This document shows, in pieces, positions 55,674 through 64,000 of a DNA stretch of 64,000 bases (its first letter is position 1; the number at the start of each line of letters is the position of its first letter). Below the pieces are notes generated by a model. It saw only the letters and a list, made by a program, of their open reading frames with translations, ran no database searches and was not told the DNA's origin. The stretch spans positions 543,048-607,047 of the forward strand of contig CAJNDS010001824.1 in the NCBI GenBank assembly GCA_905221605.1, in the 5' to 3' direction. The position numbers and the translations under genes are program-made. Source of the stretch: Symbiodinium natans (lineage: Eukaryota; Sar; Dinophyceae; Suessiales; Symbiodiniaceae).

Positions 55674-57270
55674 ATGACATTTCTTTGACCACCACCTTGT
55701 TCGTTGCGAGTTTGTGCGATTGCTGTCTGAGTTTGATGTGTGGAGTTATTGCAGTTGGAGAGATCTCAGGGGCCATTTTAGCGCCGTGGCCGTGCGGAGG
55801 GGACGTGCGCCTTTGCTCAAGAAGTCATGGCGGCTGCAGGGAACGGCTTGTCCGTATTTGTCCGTAAAGCCCTTAAGTCTCGACAAGTTGGCCGCACGCC
55901 GGCAACGTGTCATCCTGAGCCCGAAGAGAATGTGTTTAACCGCTGCCTTCTCAGGCCCTGCTGCTGACGAGTGTGGATGAGATGTACGAGTTGGACGTCC
56001 CATCAGGCAGTGTGCATCAGTGTACTGTGTTCCCTGCACCTCGCACCTCGCCGCGCCTCAGCCGGAAGCCTAGGCGTCTGGGCTGGGCCCATGCTTCTCC
56101 CCAACAAAAACAACGCCGACTCCTACGCAGCATGGCTCAATTTGGCTCCTGAGAGTCTGCCCCACTTGAGCGACTGACAATCAGCTTCCAACCCTTGGGT
56201 ACGAATGGCTGGTGCATTCAGGTGCCTGGACTGTGGACTTTCAAGCTAGCATGACAAATGACCAAGGACTGGGTCTCCATGTGCAGGTTGACGCATGGTA
56301 GGCGCGGAAACCTGTGAAGGTTCGGATTGACTTTTTGCCAGCATCGGCGTTTTTCTGTGCAGGTGGCGCTTCTTGGGTCACCCGAACGGCCTACCGATGC
56401 AGATGTGGAGATTCGAGCGGCCGCCTGTTAATGCCTTGCCGCCACGGGAGGATCCGTAGCTTGAGTCATGCTCAAGTGCCAGGTGCAGACTCAGAAAAAA
56501 AGGACATCAGGTCTCCTGTTAGCCCCACATGTAACATACGAATTTCTAGGAAGAAGCCCTTTTGGAAACTCACCTTTTTGATCTGTATGCCCTCCCGTGT
56601 GGCATCTCTTGTTTTCCGCTGGCTCACCTCGTAAGACTGCCTTCAGCTGCCAAGATTGATGTTACTGTCCAGAACTCTTGCAACAGTTTTTGAGTTTCTG
56701 CTAAAACATCTTGTTTTGCAGTACTTAAGACAAGCCTCCAGAGAGGACAGCTGATCTTTTCGAGGGTCAGCGGGTGTTGCCAGCCAGCTAATACGTAGAA
56801 GTGACGTCCTCAGGCTGTCCGGCTTGGTGGATACCAAAACGGAGTTCCCCTTTCGGGCACTGTGGACCACTGCGGTAGAGTAGCAAGTTTTAATGTCCAC
56901 ATTCGGGTGTACGCCGCACCGCACAGTCGAAGAATCTTCGTTGGCAGTGTGCCGCTGCATCGCTGAGTGTTAAAAGTCTTCAGGGCGTGGGGCTTTGCCA
57001 GCACGGCAGGGTTTCAGTTCGCAACATCGTGCGTCGCCTACTTGCATGTTGCAGCCAGTGCGGTGGCATTCCGCGCGGTACCTGCTATGATTCTGGCAGT
57101 AGGGTTCGCGGATGCTTTTCTCAACAACCACAGGTCAAACTTCGAGCTTTTTTTCAGATCTTCTCTCTTGTTGCCCTGCTTGTGTTCGCTTTACCATTGT
57201 GAGACAACTCCCCGTGCGGCCCCCCCAAGACATGCACACGAGGGGGGGGATCTGTTTCACACGCACTCAC
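55674..57270 (+). CDS. coding exons of an unidentified gene (55955-56177), rest intronic
   Basis: After TTCTCAG at 55954 the frame reads ALLLTSVDEMYELDVPSGSV and onward to about 56040; a second piece at about 56093-56177 reads NKNNADSYAAWLNLAPESLP and ends HLSD and a stop. The two are in different frames, so a short intron lies between them. TLGYEWLVHSGAWTVDFQ near 56190-56245 may be another exon. From 56300 to 57270 I see no convincing exon. Confidence 0.35.
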
Positions 57271-57272
57271 AC

Positions 57273-57646
57273 ACAGACAGAGACAGAGACAGAGACAGAG
57301 ACAGAGACAGAGACAGAGACGGAGACGGAGACGGAGACGGAGACGGAGACGGAGACGGAGAGACAGAGAGACAGAGAGACAGAGAGACAGAGAGACAGAG
57401 AGACAGAGAGACAGAGAGACAGAGAGACAGAGAGACAGAGAGACAGAGAGACAGAGAGACAGAGAGACAGAGAGACAGAGAGACAGAGACACAGAGACAG
57501 AGACACAGAGACAGAGACAGAGACACAGAGACAGAGACACAGAGACAGAGACAGAGACAGAGACACGCGCATGCACGCGCACGTGCACGCGCACACGCAC
57601 GCGCACGCGCACGCGCACGCGCACGCGCACGCGCACACGCACCAGA
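57273..57646. repeat. compound microsatellite: (ACAGAG)n, (ACGGAG)n, (ACAGAGAG)n, (ACACAGAG)n, (ACGCGC)n
   Basis: The repeat changes unit in discrete blocks along 370 bp, from purine-rich to alternating purine-pyrimidine (about 57565-57646). Long frames across it (Ser/Leu/Val or Thr/Glu/Arg-rich) are repeat artefacts. Confidence 0.95.
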
Positions 57647-59755
57647 GAGTGGCTCTGGGACGTCCGAGAGGTCAGAGATGTCCGTTTGGCTTCTTCTCCT
57701 TCACGTCGAACATCGACAGCCACTGGACACCCTGGGGGCGTTCTTCTGACTTCAAAGCTGGCTAACGTAGTCAGGTCTCGACATTCTGGTGCCCTTCGTA
57801 GGTGTTTGCAGCAGGGATACCAAAAAAGGACCATAGCTCGGGGCACGGGGCGCTGACGGCTGACGACACGAAGCTTCGGATTGCTGTGAGGACGGCTTCC
57901 GGCATGTCGGCGGAGCGAGTGCTGGAGGCAAAGGGGCGAGCCCGCAGAAACATCAGAAGATTGCCGGTTCAGCAAAGGCTTAGATCCATCTGCGGATAGA
58001 AGATGGGCACTCCTATCCCTTAAACCCCCTAAACATCCCTACCCAGTAGACATCCCCTAAAGCCCTAAACTCCCCTAACGGGAGAATCTGTAAACCTCGA
58101 TTCGTGTCTCCCCCTAAACCCTGAGAGGTGCACGGCGCGGTGAAGTGGCTCCAGTGCTCGAAGCCCTGCTGCCCCGACGTCTGGAAGGCACCCAAGAAAA
58201 AGGGATATCGAGAGGCTTAGAGTTTTTGGGGGGGGGTGTAGGGTTGACGGTTTAGGCTTGCTGATGCCTTCTGAAACGGGGTGGGGGTGGGGGGGGGCCC
58301 GGGGCTGCTGATATGGTGCGCGCGTCTCTCGGGCTCGGGCATGGGCCGCGGATGCGCACGATGCGCGCCCCGGGTCCGGGACTCGAGCCGCTGATGCACG
58401 CCCTCTTTGACACGGCGAAGGGCTTCCGCGGGTTGCTCCAAAAAATTTGCTCACAATGGACATGGCCCCCGGACTTCGAAGTGGCCGAAGCCGCCAAGGA
58501 CCCATAGGACCCCTGATGCCAAGATGGCACTGTTGAGGAGAGGGGGTTCCCAAGGAGGTTTTAGGGGGTTCCCAGGAGGTGCCAGGAGGGAAGGTCCGGC
58601 AAAAGCCTCCAAGCGCCTCGCCTCCAAGAAGGCCTCGCATATGATGAAAAACGCACCCCTTGCTTCTGAGCTTTTGTTTGGCCATTCAAGAGGTGTTCCC
58701 GCTTTGTGTGCGCGCTTGTGTGCAAGCAGCTTCGGCTTCCCCTGTGCGTTTTGCCTGACAGGCACCAGCAGACCATTCCCTGGCGGAAGATCCGCAGACT
58801 CACCGAGTGCAGGGAGCGCGGGCCTTGAGCAACCTTGAGATTCTACGACTCTTCCATTTTTTCGCTGCGGTTCTTCACCAATGAACCTCTGAGATGTCTG
58901 CCCGGAGTCTTCGAAGGTGCTGCCGACCTGCCCGAAGTGCAAGGCCGTTGTGGGGGGATTTCCAGTAGCGGGTTTTCTTTGCGCAACAACGACATGCCAC
59001 ATGTAAACGTTGTTCTGCAGACCTGTTCACAGCTTGCCACGCTTGAGGCAGTCGCCAGACCCAATGTGCAGATGTTTGGCGGCGATTCTGCAGCTTGTGC
59101 CATCTTTATTTTGGACATGGCTGATCTGTTCCGTGATGTTTCCGTGTTCACTTTGGTCGTTGCAAGCTGAGAGATTAAGTTGTCGTGGCACCTGGCAGGA
59201 TGACGTACTTTCAAGAAACTCACCAAGACTTCGTGCGACTGTTTCGTTTGTTGCGGTGCCGAACTTTGCCAGGGATTCTCGCGGGCACGCCGTGGTGCGC
59301 AGAACACCAGGTGCCACGACTAAAGCCTGGAGTTCGAGTTGAAGTTGGTCCACCACAAGCGATTCTGCCTTCTGGCTCTTGGCACTTCCTTCGGATTCAA
59401 TGGAGGTACGATGCTTGGGTCAATGGCCTGGCATCACGGCCCGATGTTAATAGCAGCCTGGCAGCACAGCCTGCAGCACTTTGGATGCGTGATTCGGCCC
59501 CTGAAGTGTTCTGGACCACTGGACCAGCCTCTGCTGTTTGCAGTTGTGCAGGTCTCAGTGTAGTCTGCTTGGAAGCCCGGCACTCGGTTTCTGAGCCTCA
59601 CTGGCCGGCAACCGCAGAATGGCATAATGCTAACGCCAGCGCACCGCTCCTGGCACGGAGGTGAAGAGGGGGTTCAGCCGGGTAGGTAGGTATACATGTA
59701 CGCTTGCGTGCGCATGATTCATACACGTATGTTGGTACAATTTGTGCGCACTCCT
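57647..59755 (+). CDS. scattered coding exons of an unidentified cysteine-containing protein
   Basis: Pieces with coding sense: 57855-57950 (DDTKLRIAVRTASGMSAERV), about 58121-58205 (VHGAVKWLQCSKPCCPDVWK), about 58375-58450 (LEPLMHALFDTAKGFRGLL), about 58916-58968 (VLPTCPKCKAVVGGF), about 59022-59100 (QLATLEAVARPNVQMFGGDS) and about 59338-59530 (VEVGPPQAILPSGSWHFLRI). The CPKC and CSKPCC pieces could bind metal. I cannot join them into one gene. Telomere-like words lie at 58018-58120 in an intron-like stretch. Confidence 0.3.
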
Positions 59756-60779
59756 TGAGTGACGGCTCAGATGTGGAGCGATGCTCAGGTCGGTTGCGGA
59801 CTCACTGTTCCGACCGTCAGACGGGAGCTCGAGAAGGTTGTACAAAGGCTCTGCTCTCACGAGTGGGATGTTCGTGTGTTTCAGTGCATCAGAATATCTT
59901 TTCTTGTGCCGCCGCGATTTTATCGCAGATTCCCGGGTGGCCGCCTGATTCGTGCCGGGTGCTGAGCTTGTAGGGGCGTCAGAATGGGGGATTCGGCGTT
60001 TCCGGTCTCCAGGTCAACCCAGAGAACCCCGGACTTGCCAAAGAGCTGGTCGAGAAGGGAGCTCTGAACTTAGTAGTAGTACATGTTAGTACCATGTCTC
60101 TCGACGTCGGTGCAGCAAGAAGGTATACTGGTACTAAAGAGAAACGAGGTGAGTGTGCCGCTGCCGGCATCTGCTGCCATTGAGAAGCTGAGTCAGCAAG
60201 CCAGGAGCTTAGAGGGCACTCAGTGTTTTGCCGGCGGTTTGCCAGCGTCCCTGAGCGCGAGGTGGCGCAGACTGAAGAGACCATGCAGGCGCTGGGCTAG
60301 TAGAGATGTCATTGCGGTGCTGGCTTCTGCGGTTTCTGCAGCTTCCTGCCTCAGCTGGTTTGCAGAATGCAGCTCCCGGAGGCCACCTACGTTCTGTGGG
60401 GCGTGGAGGGCGGCTGCGAAATCCGCGCGCCGTTCGGGACACACAAAATACATGTGCCAAAGTTGTCGTCGAGGTCATCGGCAGTTAATCAGCAGGCAGG
60501 CTACAGCAGGCATTGGATACCTTTTGCTTACTTACGAAGGACATGCCTGGGACGACTGCTACGCTTGGTGGAGACCCAGGGCCGGATGACGGTGGATTTC
60601 AAGCCGGACTGAGGGAGGGAGCGAAGCTTTTTGGGAAGCATTGTCGGTGTGGGACGAGTGACAAGTGTGTGGAGAAAGGGTCGGCTCGCAATGCCGCCGT
60701 GGAGGACGTCGTTGGGATTGTGAAGCAGGCGATGGGACCCAGGACGGAGCCCATCACCTTGGAGAAGCCACGAGCCTAA
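59756..60779 (+). CDS. coding exons of unidentified gene(s)
   Basis: About 59757-59880 reads TAQMWSDAQVGCGLTVPTVR and on through a helix to VFQ. About 60367-60465 reads LPEATYVLWGVEGGCEIRAP then FGTHKIHVPK, a clear beta-rich exon. A short piece ending RMTVDFKPD and a stop is at about 60573-60612. In another frame 60613-60779 reads GAKLFGKHCRCGTSDKCVEK and on to ITLEKPRA and a stop. Not more than one of the last two can be the true end. No family recognised. Confidence 0.35.
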
Positions 60780-61256
60780 GCAAACATGATGTGAGGGAAG
60801 AGAGGCGTGTGCATTGGGGCTTTGATGCCTTCGGCCGAAATCAAGGTCCGTCCCGATGGACATGTACCAGGAGTGCAGCGGAGTGCAGCCCCTAAGCCTT
60901 CGACATCCCTAGACATTCCTCGACTCCCTAGGCTCCTTAAACTCCTTCGACTCCCTCAGCACTACACTCCCTGGGTCCTAAGCATTCCTTGCAGGAGGTG
61001 AAGCTTGGAGAGGGCTCCAAGTTGGAGGCGCAGAGGGTCGGGGGGAGAGCTGGCCCAACGTGTCGCGCTGGGCAACTTCAAGCAACACGAAGCACAAGCA
61101 GCAACAAAAAAAGCAGCAAGCAGCAAGCAGCAAGGAGCACAGAGCGGCAAGCAGGGGAGACGGCCAAAGGCAGCGGCCGAAGCCAAAGCGGCGCAACTTG
61201 AGCAATCTGAAGCACATAAGGCCGACTCGGCCGAGACAGGGAAGAAATCCTCCTGA
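60780..61256 (+). CDS. C-terminal low-complexity exon of an unidentified gene
   Basis: From about 61050 the frame reads LAQRVALGNFKQHEAQAATK and continues as an Ala/Lys/Gln/Ser-rich helix to GKKSS and a stop at 61256. Charged low-complexity tails of this kind are common in dinoflagellate proteins. Upstream, 60900-60970 is a degenerate CCTNGACTCCCT repeat. Exon start uncertain. Confidence 0.35.
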
Positions 61257-62045
61257 CAGAGAGCCGCAAAAAGCAGCCCCGTCAGGAACAGTCCCCCCAC
61301 ACGAAAACAGCTTGTTGCTTTTTTTTGATGTCCGGCACTTCCGACTTTTGATGGTCGTTTTCAGCGAAGCCCGGGAGGTAACGGCGATCCTGCGGGTTAT
61401 GGCCAAGTTCTCGTGCGGGCCCTTGGCACTGTGGCACAGACGAGTTGCAGTCGTTGCACAGGGCCTATTAAACTGACCCCTAAGCCCTAAGCCCTAAACC
61501 CTCAACCCTGACAAGCACTAGGGGTGGCAGCTCCAGTGTGGGCGGCTTCAGCCTCAACGCTCCACTAGCCAAGCGGGTGGATCAGGCGCAAAGATTTGGG
61601 AGCAACAGCGGGGCTGCTTGCAAATTGTCCGGCAATTTCGGGTTCAAGCATATAGCAGGGCCGTTTTCAGGGGCGGCCGGGGAAAGGAATGCTTTAAGGC
61701 TTCAGGGAGTTCGCGCAGTCGCTTCCAGATCTGTGCTTACTCGCCTTGCTCGTTGCTTTGCTTGCCGTCGGCTACTTTGGATTCTTGCATTGGACATATG
61801 TTTCCTGAGGGTTGTGTGTAGTACTTGCACGATGCGGAGGCTTTGTCCTCCACCTGCCCGCACATGTTTGTGCATCTCTCTTGAAAAGCTTCCAGAGATT
61901 CAGCTTTCATGACAAGGCAGGCAGCATGTTGAAAGAGGAAAGCAGCGCATGTAGAGTCGTAGAGCACATTCAGATCTGAATCAATTTGCATACGCAGCCC
62001 TCAGACAGAGAAGCCTTAGCCGCCTTAGCCTTAGGGTCTGTGCCG
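61257..62045. other. intergenic, no gene assigned
   Basis: Telomere-like words at 61483-61508. Short frames only. The last 45 bases before 62046 (GCCTTAGCCGCCTTAGCCTT and so on) are the presumed 5' untranslated region of the next gene. Confidence 0.35.
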
Positions 62046-62581
62046 ATGGCAAGCATGTATGATGTCATCGTGATTGGTGGTGGCAGCGGCGGGAGTGCAT
62101 TCTCCAAGCGTGCTGCAAGTGGCAGCCTCAGCAATCCCAAGCCCTAAGCCCTATGCCCTATGCCCTAAGCCCTAAGCCCGAAGCCCTAAACCCTTTACCC
62201 TAAACCCCTTTCGGCACTCCCGAGCCTGAGGCTATGGAGCGAAGGTGGCTTTGATCGAGCGGGGGCCATCCTGGAATGAGCAAGGCACGAAGCAGCATGA
62301 CAAAAGCGCAACAGCACGCAAACATTTTGGACATGTGCCTGCACACGTACACGTACAGGTACATCAAAATACATAATATACATACGTATTGTTTTAGCAG
62401 TTTCGGAGTCACTAGTAAAGAGCACCCCTGCATAACATGTACCTGTTCATGTCTATGATTCGTAGAGGTATACATGTACGGATATGCGTATGTATATGTA
62501 TGTGCATGTGCACATGTAAATAAATACATAGACCAAAGAATGTATAATGAATATGTATATATATATATATGTACATATATA

Positions 62582-62619
<38 letters not shown>

Positions 62620-64000
62620 CATTTGATAATCTATATATATATATATATACATATGCATAGAAGGGATGCATTCGTTGTCCCGGTTAATGAGCAGGATCAG
62701 GTGAATCGGCATTTCGTGGTTTCTTCGCTCAGCCATGCATCAGCTTCAGGTCAGCGAACCGGTGCCGGGCCAGGAGGTACCTGCGTCAACGTGGGATGTG
62801 TGCCGTCGCTTGGCCTTAAGGCTTTGGGGTTACCGGCTGAGTTGGCGGTTTCTGGTATGAGGCTTAAGGGCCGAGTAGCTTCCTTCAGTGTACGTGTTCC
62901 GATGTGTCGAGTGGCCAGGAAGAAGCTGATGTTCATGGCTGCCGCACATCGCGAGATGATGGTGGGAGAGATTTCCACTGCCAAGGCAGCGCTTACGCCA
63001 GTATGTGGCACCTCGCCCACAGTTCCCGGGAGTTGTACACATGCCCCCCGATCTTGTCAGGGCTATGGCTTCACCGTGCCGGATGCAGCCGGAAAGCTTC
63101 AGTGGGAGGCGCTGCAACAACGTCGCGATGCCTATGTGAAGAAGTGGCTTGGGGCGATCTGGTCTCGGGTTGGACGGACCCTCTGTCGAGGCTCTCCGAC
63201 ATAGTTTTGCATTTGGGGTTTGGGGTTTGGTTTCTGGTTCCGTTGACGTTGAAAAGCTTGCTTGGAGTAGTTTCTAATGTAGTCTTACTGCTTAGCAGCG
63301 GACCAGCTAGCAACCAAAAAGGAGCAGCGAGTACTGTGGAGGAAAAAATCTGCACGAGAGCAAACCTACGGCTGCGCGGTTATTCGCGCGACCAGCCGAA
63401 CGTCTTGCAGCTGCTGTGCCTTCCAATCCAAGCCACCACCTGGCTTAAGAGCCTTGAGTGGTGTCGCCAAACATCTTGAAAAGACCTCCAGCTTCAAGAG
63501 CAGTGCTCTTGCAGACTGAATTCAACAAGATAAGGCATCGTCTGGGGAGCATGGCCAGGGTGGAGGGGGTGGAGAGGGAAAGTTGAGCAAGGCATTTTTA
63601 GATTGGCTGCTAGATGCTCCTAGATGCCTGGTCCGAGGCCTGGCCCAACTCGGCCCACTTCTTCGAGCTGTTGTAAGCCATTGGTTAGGGAGCTGATCCG
63701 GCAGCTTTCAGCACGCCCTGTCTCAGGTTGAACAACAACTACACAAGTGGCTGGAAGAAGGAAGGCCGGGAGCTGGATGAATATCTGCAGCTCACTGACA
63801 ATGGTCAATCGATGTCAATCGTGCAAGTGCATCCCGTTCCAGGCGTGGAGGTCATCGAAGGCCTCCCTTGCATCTGTAGTGTCGGAGCCTTGGGTGGAGA
63901 CGCATGCAGCATCCAACACGCCACCCTCAACAGGGACGGCCAAGTTCATGGATTCGAGTACCGTGGAGGTGTCGCTCGGCAGATCTCAGCAGTGCAAGAC
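62046..64000 (+). CDS. GR: glutathione reductase, first eight exons (continues past the window)
   Basis: The enzyme reduces glutathione disulfide with NADPH. Exons: 62046-62118 (MASMYDVIVIGGGSGGSAF, the FAD-binding GxGxxG fold), 62230-62283 (YGAKVALIERGP), 62750-62804 (GAGPGGTCVNVGCVP, the redox-active cysteine pair), 62919-about 62962 (KKLMFMAAAHREMM), 63061-63143 (GYGFTVPDAAGKLQWEALQQ then RRDAYVK), 63727-63764 (LNNNYTSGWKKE), 63843-63860 (VEVIE, an 18-base micro-exon) and 63934-about 63978 (TAKFMDSSTVEVSL). All junctions keep frame, with AG followed by G at each acceptor and GT or GC donors. CVNVGC with VPKKLM separates it from thioredoxin reductase (usually IPKKLMH). The end of exon 4 is unresolved: the KK-to-YGF spacing is about four residues short with the GTGGGAG donor. 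No plastid leader is visible at this start, so the cytosolic form is suggested; a further 5' exon is not excluded. The NADPH and dimer domains lie beyond 64000. Confidence 0.85.
62119..62229. repeat. degenerate telomere-like repeat forming glutathione reductase intron 1
   Basis: CCCTAAG, CCCTATG and CCCTAAA heptamers make up about 62138-62213 of this 111-bp GT-AG intron. Confidence 0.8.
62551..62656. repeat. (TA)n microsatellite with central palindrome, glutathione reductase intron 2
   Basis: Alternating TA tracts flank the palindrome ATTATCATTTGATAAT (about 62615-62630). Upstream, 62340-62540 is rich in GTACATGT/CATACGTA words. The whole lies in the GC-AG intron 62284-62749. Confidence 0.9.

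Noticed and set aside
57112-57975. Frames of 217-273 codons across the ACAGAG/ACGCGC repeat
   Set aside because: The peptides are pure repeat (TE, DR, SL, VR), and both strands are equally open.

Overview
The window is nuclear DNA of a photosynthetic dinoflagellate, most likely a coral-symbiont type (Symbiodiniaceae) or close relative. Four things show this. A tandem array of nine peridinin-chlorophyll a-binding protein (PCP) genes fills 33.6-49.5 kb. Introns start with GT, GC or GA and end in AG followed by an exonic G. Plant-type CCCTAAA telomere-like repeats lie scattered inside the window, several of them in introns. Transposable-element debris and microsatellites fill the space between short exons. 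All gene models I can support are on the + strand.

Layout. 1-9.3 kb: a large, frameshifted Ty1/copia retrotransposon (zinc knuckle, protease, an extra proline-rich ORF, integrase, reverse transcriptase, RNase H and a methyltransferase-like tail), followed by a 3' zone of hairpin repeats. 9.4-14.7 kb: a nest of fragments holding a LINE endonuclease relic (- strand), a (TAC)n array, a GGCTTCGAAGG minisatellite, a G-tract region, a second copia RNase H relic and two copies of a U6 snRNA-derived chimera. 14.7-29.7 kb: mostly non-coding, with a few candidate exons, small terminal-inverted-repeat elements (one with a clean 8-bp target duplication), (TTA)n and a telomere-like array. 29.75-31.6 kb: at least seven short exons of a multi-exon membrane-protein gene whose motifs recur in dinoflagellate predicted proteins. 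32.8-33.1 kb: the last exons of another gene. 33.6-49.5 kb: the PCP array. 49.8-61.3 kb: several multi-exon genes I cannot name, broken by telomere-like, purine-tract and other repeats. 62.0 kb to the end: the first eight exons of a glutathione reductase gene that runs off the window.

How the parts work together. PCP is the soluble light-harvesting protein of the thylakoid lumen, and tandem amplification is the usual dinoflagellate way to raise its expression. Each unit carries its own trans-splice acceptor, three exons, a conserved 3' hairpin and a spacer of about 415 bp. Glutathione reductase regenerates reduced glutathione and fits a photosynthetic cell, but nothing ties it to the array apart from position. 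The least expected signals are a 286-bp inverted-repeat element with a telomere-repeat core inserted in one PCP intron, with eight sister introns as empty sites; introns built largely from telomere-like repeats in two further genes; and the duplicated U6 chimera.

Limits. Gene models were built by eye from reading frame, splice rules and family resemblance. Exon edges in the unnamed genes are provisional. Assembly errors are likely in at least one stretch (42.54-42.98 kb).
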